A stretch of DNA of 64,000 bases, taken from Denitrificimonas halotolerans. Its GTDB lineage: Bacteria; Pseudomonadota; Gammaproteobacteria; Pseudomonadales; Pseudomonadaceae. Position numbers and translations under genes: made by a program. Shown in pieces: positions 58,520 through 64,000 of the stretch. The stretch's first letter is position 1. Each line of letters starts with the position of its first letter. The notes beneath the pieces are model-generated. The model did no database searches, was not told where the DNA came from, and saw nothing but the letters and a program-made list of their open reading frames with translations. The stretch is from assembly GCF_034259425.1 (NCBI RefSeq), contig NZ_JAXIVU010000004.1, positions 114,339-178,338 on the forward strand. Reading direction: 5' to 3'.

Positions 58520-58822
58520 ATGCTCTATGCTATTATCGCTGAAGATGCTGTTAATACTTTGGAACAACGCCTTGCTGCCCGCCCTGCGCACTTAGCTCGT
58601 CTAGAACAACTACAAAACCTTGGGCGTCTTGTACTCGCAGGCCCACACCCCTCAATTGATAGTGATGATCCAGGCGATGCAGGTTTCACAGGCAGTTTGG
58701 TGGTCGCCGAATTTGCTTCATTAAATGAGGCAAAAGCTTGGGCGGATGCTGATCCATATTGTGCCGCAGGAGTATACGCCAAGGTTCAGATCAAACCTTT
58801 TAAACAAGTCTTCCCCAAATAG
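58520..58822 (+). CDS. yciI: YciI family protein
   Basis: The 100-residue ferredoxin-like dimeric protein begins MLYAIIAEDAVNTLEQRLAARPAHLARLEQL, which holds the conserved His/Asp residues of the YCII fold (RPAHLARL). GPHP and DPYCAAGVYAKVQIKPF follow. Its function is unknown, possibly a small-molecule transformation. AAGGAC precedes the ATG. It is in an operon with yciB. Confidence 0.92.
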   Translation: MLYAIIAEDAVNTLEQRLAARPAHLARLEQLQNLGRLVLAGPHPSIDSDDPGDAGFTGSLVVAEFASLNEAKAWADADPYCAAGVYAKVQIKPFKQVFPK

Positions 58823-58862
58823 ATCTATACCAGTAGAAAGAGTTGGAGTCGAAGCAACGGCC

Positions 58863-59558
58863 ATGAGTAATATTCTGTTAGTGGATGATGACCAAGAACT
58901 GTGCGAATTGTTAATCGACTGGCTTAAGCAAGAAAATTTTAAGTTGCACGCGTGCTTTGACAGTCAAAGTGCGCGTGATTATCTTGATACATACCCCGAA
59001 CCTGATGCGATCATTTTGGATGTGATGCTACCCGATGGAAATGGCTTACAATTACTGCGTAAAATCCATGAAGAGTATCCTTTACTGCCCGTTTTAATGT
59101 TGTCCGCTCGTGGAGAGCCGACAGATCGTATTATCGGCTTAGAACTAGGTGCTGATGATTATTTAACTAAGCCTTGTGATCCAAGAGAGCTGACCGCGCG
59201 TTTACGCGCTGTTTTACGCCGTACTTTAAGTACTCCGACCTCAGTCGCTGCCTCGAGCAGTCTTGTGCTTGGTGATTTGCAGTACAGCCCCACTCGTGGT
59301 GTTGCGATCATTAACGCGCAAGATGAAGTTGATTTAACAGTATCTGAAGGTCGAATTTTAGAGGCATTATTGGCTACTCCAGGAGAGCCGATTACAAAGC
59401 AGCAATTAGCTCAATTTGCTCTCGGGCGCAAACTGACTTTATATGATCGAAGTCTAGATATGCATATCAGTAATCTACGTCGAAAATTAGGGCCTCACCC
59501 AAACTCCAGCCCGAGGATTGTTGCTTTACGCGGTCGAGGGTATTTTTATAACCTTTAA
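58863..59558 (+). CDS. cpxR: OmpR-family response regulator CpxR
   Basis: The start MSNILLVDDDQE at 58863 is chosen because it begins the receiver domain; the longer frame reads out of yciI. The 231-residue protein has a receiver with Asp53 (AIILDVMLP) and Lys in YLTKPCDPREL, then a winged-helix DNA-binding domain (VSEGRILEALLATPGEPITKQQL, SLDMHISNLRRKLG). The position beside a Spy/CpxP-like gene and a sensor kinase matches cpxR of Pseudomonas. Confidence 0.9.
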   Translation: MSNILLVDDDQELCELLIDWLKQENFKLHACFDSQSARDYLDTYPEPDAIILDVMLPDGNGLQLLRKIHEEYPLLPVLMLSARGEPTDRIIGLELGADDYLTKPCDPRELTARLRAVLRRTLSTPTSVAASSSLVLGDLQYSPTRGVAIINAQDEVDLTVSEGRILEALLATPGEPITKQQLAQFALGRKLTLYDRSLDMHISNLRRKLGPHPNSSPRIVALRGRGYFYNL

Positions 59559-59560
59559 TC

Positions 59561-59597
59561 TTTACCTGACCTTTACATTACCTTGACCGTAATTGAC
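59561..59597 (+). promoter_or_regulatory. Array of four phased TTKAC boxes (probable CpxR sites)
   Basis: TTTAC at 59561, TTTAC at 59572, TTGAC at 59583 and TTGAC at 59593 form direct repeats at 11, 11 and 10 bp spacing, one per helical turn. Read on the other strand the first two give GTAAA-N6-GTAAA, the form reported for Pseudomonas CpxR. They lie 62-98 bp before the spy-like gene, suggesting activation of that gene by phosphorylated CpxR. Confidence 0.6.
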
Positions 59598-59658
59598 ATA
59601 AACCTAGGCATACTAGAGGCATATTGAAAACAGTAGAAGGTCCAATAGGAGATTAACC

Positions 59659-60069
59659 ATGCGAATCAAAATGACAGCCTTTGTTTTAAGTGCATTGCTA
59701 CCCTTGACGGCTTCAGCTGTGACTGAACAAATTCAAGAGCCTCAAGGCCAAGCATTTGTACAAGGACAGCAGAAAATGCAAAAAAAATCAGATAAGCATG
59801 GTGAGCAATGGCACTTAAAAAAAATGCAAGAACGCCAAGCTCAATGGTTTGATCGTTTAGAGCTAACACCTGAACAACGTCAGAGCTTTAAAGAAGAAAT
59901 GCAAGCTCATCGTGCCACACAAGCTCAAGCTCGAGCTAAACACCATAATAAATTACGCAGCATGCTTAATGACAAACAGCGTGTCCAATTTGATCAAGAC
60001 ATCAGAAAAATGCAAAAACATATGCATTACAAGACTTCTAACAAGTTTACGGGCGAAACTAAACGTTAG
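59659..60069 (+). CDS. Spy/CpxP-like periplasmic LTXXQ protein
   Basis: The 136-residue protein has a signal peptide (MRIKMTAFVLSALLPLTASA). The mature part is highly charged and helical, with the family motif LELTPEQRQSFKEEM and a weaker LNDKQRVQF. CpxP represses the Cpx sensor and Spy is a chaperone; the location between cpxR and cpxA supports a CpxP-like feedback role. The C-terminus is short and basic. Confidence 0.85.
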   Translation: MRIKMTAFVLSALLPLTASAVTEQIQEPQGQAFVQGQQKMQKKSDKHGEQWHLKKMQERQAQWFDRLELTPEQRQSFKEEMQAHRATQAQARAKHHNKLRSMLNDKQRVQFDQDIRKMQKHMHYKTSNKFTGETKR

Positions 60070-60105
60070 TTAGCTGATAGTGTTGAATAAGTCTAGCTTC
60101 ATACT

Positions 60106-60129
60106 AAGCGGCGTAATACGCCGCTTTTT
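60106..60129 (+). terminator. Terminator between the spy-like gene and cpxA
   Basis: A 9-bp GC-rich stem (aagcggcgt 60106-60114, acgccgctt 60118-60126) with loop aat is followed by ttt. It should lower expression of the sensor kinase relative to the chaperone. Confidence 0.75.
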
Positions 60130-60146
60130 GTTTGGGGAATAATACG

Positions 60147-61466
60147 GTGGGCTCTCTATTCTGGCGAGTATTCGGTTCTTTTTGGTTAGCCTTGATGCTT
60201 ACTGGCGTACTGACATTCTTGCTGATACGCACTTTCAATCAAGACAATTGGATTTTAAATCATCACCCTGGTTTAAAAAACTTTGCAGCCACCTGGCTTT
60301 CTTTATATGAAACAGGTGCAACAGATCAAGCTCAAACTTTCCTACAACAACAACACCGCCAATACCGCATTCATACACAAATTTTAGATGAAAATACTAT
60401 TTCTTTGACCGGTACCCCCCCTTCTCGAATACTTGAGCGTGAAGCTCGCTATAGTAAGCATCGTCAACCGTGGAGGCGTATTACTGAAGAGATTACTTCC
60501 AATCATGGGCAAACATATTTATTGATTTACCGTATTCCCTATAGCGAGCTTGGTGCTTGGCAGCGCAGTAATGCTCTACGCCCCATGAGTGCTCTACTGA
60601 TTGCTTTGTTTGTACTATCCATTATGAGTATGCTACTAACTTTATCAATCACTCGCCCACTGAATCGCTTACGCCATGCAGTACATGATTTAGCTCATAC
60701 TAGCTACCATCAAGAACAACTGAGTCAACTTGCACAACGGCGGGATGAATTTGGTGTATTGGCGTCAGATTTCAACACTATGGGGCAACGCTTACAAGGG
60801 CTTATTAGCAACCAGCGACAATTACTGCGCGATGTTTCTCATGAATTGCGCTCCCCTTTAGCTCGTTTGCAAATTGCTTTAGCTTTAGCTGAACGCGGCA
60901 CAGAAGAACAAAGGCGCAAGCTCTGGCCTCGTTTACAACGTGAATGTGAACGTCTTGATGCGCTTATTGATGAAATACTTACCTTAGCACGCTTAGATCA
61001 AGTGCAGACCAAGCAACAAAGCTTTGCCATTACTCCTTTACTTACAAAGCTTATAGATGACGCTGCTTTATTACAACCTAATCAAATAATAGCTATAACA
61101 GGGATAAAAAACTTAACCTATCAAGGTTGGCCTGAGTTACTCCAACGCGCTATAGACAATCTTTTACGTAACGCGCTGCGTTTTAATCCCGCTGGTCTTC
61201 CAATAGAGGTTCATATCACTCGACAAGATAATCAGTTAAGCATCAGCGTGCGTGACCAAGGCCCCGGAGTCAGTGATGAGTGGCTTGCTCAATTAGGCCA
61301 TAGTTTTTTTCGCGTGCCAGGTCAAAACCAAGACGGGTATGGATTGGGGTTAACCATTGCTCAACGTGCCGTAGAAAAACATAACGGGCAACTCGAGCTT
61401 AACAATCATCCACAAGGTGGATTTATAGCGACCATTAAACTCCCTTTGAGCAATATCACGAGTTAG
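60147..61466 (+). CDS. cpxA: Sensor histidine kinase CpxA
   Basis: GTG 60147 (VGSLFWRVFGSFWLA) follows GGGGAA; an upstream TTG is less likely. The 439-residue protein has two transmembrane helices (about 6-26 and 150-172), a periplasmic sensor of about 120 residues, a HAMP domain (SITRPLNRLRHAVHDL), phosphoacceptor His232 (RDVSHELRSPLARLQ) and a HATPase domain with the N box DNLLRNALRF, DQGPGV and GYGLGLTIA. It overlaps convergent ydjA by 11 bp. Confidence 0.9.
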   Translation: MGSLFWRVFGSFWLALMLTGVLTFLLIRTFNQDNWILNHHPGLKNFAATWLSLYETGATDQAQTFLQQQHRQYRIHTQILDENTISLTGTPPSRILEREARYSKHRQPWRRITEEITSNHGQTYLLIYRIPYSELGAWQRSNALRPMSALLIALFVLSIMSMLLTLSITRPLNRLRHAVHDLAHTSYHQEQLSQLAQRRDEFGVLASDFNTMGQRLQGLISNQRQLLRDVSHELRSPLARLQIALALAERGTEEQRRKLWPRLQRECERLDALIDEILTLARLDQVQTKQQSFAITPLLTKLIDDAALLQPNQIIAITGIKNLTYQGWPELLQRAIDNLLRNALRFNPAGLPIEVHITRQDNQLSISVRDQGPGVSDEWLAQLGHSFFRVPGQNQDGYGLGLTIAQRAVEKHNGQLELNNHPQGGFIATIKLPLSNITS

Positions 61467-62025
61467 TTTCAGGCCAGCAGCGTAGAAACGGTGCAGGATC
61501 TAAAGTTGGAGGGTTGCGTAAACTATTAATAGGCGTACCTAAATACATATAAGCTACTATTTGCTCATTATCCGTCAAACCAAGTCCTTTTTTGATAACT
61601 GTATTTTCTGCTAGGCTACCAGTTCGCCATACCGCACCTACACCTTGAGCATGGGCAGCCAATAAAATACCATGAGCGACACAACCTGCGGTTAGTAATT
61701 GTTCGTGAGCAGGTACTTTTTCATGTTCAACAAAGGTTGCTATCACAACCAATAACATTGGCGCTCGCAGCGGTAGATTGCGAGTTTTCTCGATTAGTTT
61801 TTCATCAGCCTCAGGGTCATAACTGAGTAAACCCTGAACAAATAATTCTCCTAATTTATATCGATCATCCGCAGTAATGGTCAGGAATCGCCAAGGTCGT
61901 AGTTGCCCATGATCAGGTGCACGACCTGCTGCACGTAGCATAAAATCAAGCTGTTCTGCAGTTGGTGCAGGCTCTTGCAAGCGTGGCACTGATACGCGCT
62001 TTAATAAAAGATCAATGGCATCCAT
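61456..62025 (-). CDS. ydjA: YdjA-type nitroreductase family protein
   Basis: The 189-residue FMN-dependent nitroreductase-fold protein has RAAGRAPDHGQLRPWRFLTI (FMN phosphate and ring contacts), AGCVAHGILLAAHAQGVGAVWRTG, and a C-terminal YMYLGTPI. The PDHGQLRPW signature is specific for YdjA-like members, which are small and have poor activity on standard nitroaromatics. It is convergent with cpxA, as in Pseudomonas. Confidence 0.92.
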   Translation of the reverse strand: MDAIDLLLKRVSVPRLQEPAPTAEQLDFMLRAAGRAPDHGQLRPWRFLTITADDRYKLGELFVQGLLSYDPEADEKLIEKTRNLPLRAPMLLVVIATFVEHEKVPAHEQLLTAGCVAHGILLAAHAQGVGAVWRTGSLAENTVIKKGLGLTDNEQIVAYMYLGTPINSLRNPPTLDPAPFLRCWPETNS

Positions 62026-62151
62026 GTTTTAACCTCAATCATCTGAATATGAGTGTACTTATCTCGTCTAGCGTTCTGTAACGAGAGTACATCTTAATCA
62101 ATTTAAAACATATAACCAACCTTGTTACTAGGTTATATTGAGTTTGTAAGT

Positions 62152-62550
62152 CTATAGGGTGGACACATCAGAGCCTGAGGGCTTGAGCATGTCTGCATGA
62201 GGAAGTGGCTCAAGTGGTGGCAGACCATGAGCCGCTCGAGCCACATCACAGTGAGGGTTAGACTCCCCATATTCCCACGATGCATGAAATTCACGACAAG
62301 TACTAGAGCGGTCAGTGTACATAGTGCAATGCACTTTTTCGCCGACTTTTCCTTCTAAAGCTTGACATCGTGCTGGCTTACGCTCGGTTCCGAGCATCGC
62401 AACATAAGTTGGGCTAATAGCTATAACAGTATCATCAGGGACTGTCCCACCGGCTGATTGACACTCACCCCAGAAGAAAGACACACGGAAGTGCGCGCAG
62501 CATGCGCCACAAGATAAGCATGGATTATTATCAAACATGATATGTATCAA
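62152..62550 (-). CDS. YkgJ family cysteine-cluster protein
   Basis: The 132-residue protein has CLSCGACCAHFRVSFFWGEC at the N-terminus and further cysteines in ARCQALEGKVGEKVHCTMYTDRSSTCREF. This is the YkgJ pattern, expected to bind zinc or an Fe-S cluster. The function is unknown. The start may be MFDNNPCLSCG (three codons in), the usual family start. It is in the order ydjA-ykgJ seen in Pseudomonas. Confidence 0.9.
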   Translation of the reverse strand: MIHIMFDNNPCLSCGACCAHFRVSFFWGECQSAGGTVPDDTVIAISPTYVAMLGTERKPARCQALEGKVGEKVHCTMYTDRSSTCREFHASWEYGESNPHCDVARAAHGLPPLEPLPHADMLKPSGSDVSTL

Positions 62551-62680
62551 CTACTAAGAAATAGCCAGGAGTGGCACTTCGCTCATTTTACCGCTACTTG
62601 GAAAATCTGAATATATTTTTATGCATTTTACAAAAAAATACTGTAATTAGTGCTTTCTTAACGATTACACAAGACTGTTC

Positions 62681-62932
62681 TTAATTGCTTATATGATCCG
62701 TTAAAAAATCTAGCACATCGTCCTCGTTAAAGGGCCAGTTCAGCTCTTGTCCCGTATCTACACGTCGCAAAACAGGGATCGTTAAAGCATAACGCTCAAA
62801 CCATTGTTGCGAGTCAGTAATATCAAGCAACTCTACGACTAAACCGCGTACCACAAATGGTTGTAAAACCTGCTCAGCTTTTTCACACAAATGGCAGCCT
62901 AAAGTACCAAATAATTCACAAGGAACAGACAT
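62681..62932 (-). CDS. Glutaredoxin-like DUF836 protein
   Basis: The 83-residue thioredoxin-fold protein has an N-terminal CxxC active site (LGCHLCEKAEQVL) and the cis-Pro region ALTIPVLRR, with a C-terminal FNEDDVLDFL helix. It is likely a small thiol-disulfide protein. Partners are unknown. It stands alone before a divergent methyltransferase gene. Confidence 0.88.
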   Translation of the reverse strand: MSVPCELFGTLGCHLCEKAEQVLQPFVVRGLVVELLDITDSQQWFERYALTIPVLRRVDTGQELNWPFNEDDVLDFLTDHISN

Positions 62933-63113
62933 AATTATCCATATTTAAAAATAAATCAATCTCAATAATGTATAAAAGGTGTTGCTAAAACTAGTTAACT
63001 TCTACAAATAAGTTGCCATTTTTCGGATATGAGTAACTTTAAAAGAAAACTTTAAGAATTCATGTAATAATATATAGATCTATTATTCCTGAGGCGTTAT
63101 ATATGAAAGGTTT

Positions 63114-63812
63114 ATGAGTACAAAAAATTACTACACAAAAATAGAAAATATAAAAATCGATGGTACCAATGATCTCATTATTCGCTCTCTATTGGATCGT
63201 CAGCAGTATTACGACCCCAAAGGAGCGGCAAAACGTCTTGGAATTTGTTCAGCCTCATGGTCATTATTCGGCATGTTATGGCCGTCAAGCATCCATTTAG
63301 CTCGAGCTATAGCCAAACGCCCAATTAATCCAGATGAGAATATTTTAGAAATAGGCTGTGGTTTAGCTTTAGCCAGCTTAGTTGCTCACCGTCTAGGGGC
63401 TAAGATTACCGCATCTGATCGTCACCCTAAAGCGAAATTATTTTTACAAAAAAATCTGCGTCTAAACAATATGCCCAAACTACCTTTTAGGCATGGTCAG
63501 TGGGGAGAACACCCCAAACCTTCTCTGAAAGATACTGGCGCTCCACTGCTAGAAAAAAAATACGACTTAATTATTGGTAGTGATTTACTGTATGAGCCGG
63601 ATATGCCCATAGCTTTAGCTCGCTTTGTAAATTTACATGCTAATAAGAGTGCTGAGGTTTGGGTAGTTGATCCAAATCGCGGGTATCGTACCGCTTTTAA
63701 CCGAAAAATGGATACTTTAGGCTTCCAGTTAAGTTCTGATGAAACGATAACCGAAGACATATCAGAGCAAGAAAAATATCGTGGACGCTTACTCATCTAT
63801 AACCGCACTTAG
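63114..63812 (+). CDS. SAM-dependent methyltransferase (METTL21/lysine methyltransferase type)
   Basis: The 232-residue protein has motif I NILEIGCGLALASLVAHRLG, the acidic loop ITASDRHPKA, and the post-I DLIIGSDLLYEPD, the (D/E)xxY-type signature of the family 16 protein-lysine methyltransferases. LFGMLWPSSIHLARAI before motif I also fits. The substrate is unknown. It is a single gene with an AT-rich upstream region. Confidence 0.85.
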   Translation: MSTKNYYTKIENIKIDGTNDLIIRSLLDRQQYYDPKGAAKRLGICSASWSLFGMLWPSSIHLARAIAKRPINPDENILEIGCGLALASLVAHRLGAKITASDRHPKAKLFLQKNLRLNNMPKLPFRHGQWGEHPKPSLKDTGAPLLEKKYDLIIGSDLLYEPDMPIALARFVNLHANKSAEVWVVDPNRGYRTAFNRKMDTLGFQLSSDETITEDISEQEKYRGRLLIYNRT

Positions 63813-63890
63813 GTCTGTAAGCTTTCTTACGTTCTATATCAGGATCGATTTAACTAAATATACATCAGAAATGATGGACTTCCCACAGTT

Positions 63891-64000
63891 TCATAGACAC
63901 TCAGCTGCCTCGTTGAGACGTTCTCTTTCTTCATAATCCGCCGGTGATAACTGGCCTAAATGACTATGTCTGCGACGGCGATTATAAAACACCTCGATGT
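63891..64000 (-). mobile_element. 3' end of an IS3-family transposase, cut by window edge
   Basis: The minus strand encodes the last about 35 codons of an IS3 orfB-type integrase: IEVFYNRRRRHSHLGQLSP, then ADYEERERLN, ending at TGA 63891-63893. The YNxxRRHSxLG block is the typical C-terminal signature. The rest of the element lies beyond the window. The terminal inverted repeat is probably within 63860-63890 (tgatggacttcccaca) but I cannot fix it. Confidence 0.9.

Noticed and set aside
1..64000. CRISPR array, prophage or integrative element
   Set aside because: No regularly spaced repeats, phage structural genes or integrase were seen; mobile DNA is limited to the TnpB remnant and the IS3 end.

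Overview
The window looks like chromosomal DNA of a gamma-proteobacterium of the Pseudomonadaceae. Several blocks reproduce gene orders known from Pseudomonas: ygfZ/sdhE/ygfX/nadB/algU-mucA-mucB-mucC-mucD/lepA-lepB-rnc-era-recO-pdxJ; prpR-prpB-prpC-acnD-prpF; clpS-clpA; ppsA/ppsR; pyrC-rnt; scpB-scpA-yciO-rnm with yciB-yciI-cpxR-spy-cpxA. Base composition is clearly more AT-rich than typical Pseudomonas, so an AT-rich, reduced relative such as Thiopseudomonas is my inference. No 16S gene is present to settle it.

Layout. 1-6.7 kb: end of a STAS anti-sigma antagonist, tal, dusA, clpS-clpA and a membrane-anchored coiled-coil protein. 6.8-12.7 kb: a LemA/GIDE pair, pabB, and a three-gene operon (retropepsin-like protease, 7TM inactive transglutaminase, RimK-like ATP-grasp ligase). 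13-19.9 kb: methylcitrate cycle of the AcnD/PrpF type, with prpD missing from its usual place. 20-26.8 kb: a methyltransferase, a sulfur-import operon (periplasmic rhodanese, YedE-type transporter and an unlisted 52-residue membrane peptide), then ppsA and its regulator ppsR. 26.8-37.7 kb: tRNA-Ser(UGA), rnt-pyrC, a decayed sodium:alanine symporter gene, several small conserved genes, a DUF4105 protein cluster, a crippled TnpB (IS200/IS605) remnant, ygfZ and sdhE-ygfX. 37.7-50.4 kb: nadB, the AlgU/Muc envelope-stress operon, and the lepA-to-pdxJ housekeeping run. 50.6-64 kb: a second identical tRNA-Ser(UGA) in inverted orientation, yccA, galU, gor, a copper chaperone, scpAB, the rnm/yciB region, a Cpx two-component system, small redox and iron-cluster proteins, a methyltransferase, and the 3' end of an IS3-family transposase at the window edge.

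How the genes work together. Two envelope-stress systems are present. AlgU with MucA-MucD has a sigma-E-type promoter upstream of algU. CpxR/CpxA brackets a Spy/CpxP-like chaperone, and four helically phased TTKAC boxes precede that chaperone. The propionate genes are probably repressed by the GntR protein through a TGTYRACA site set. The same operator arms (TATTGT-N2-ACAATA) recur upstream of the methyltransferase gene just beyond prpF.

The window is mostly ordinary core genome. The most unusual points are that shared operator, the loss of prpD and of the DUF4845 gene, the small peptide in the sulfur operon, the fossil symporter, the nuclease-dead TnpB remnant, and the inverted pair of identical tRNA genes. 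The least understood conserved system is the amidoligase/7TM/retropepsin operon.
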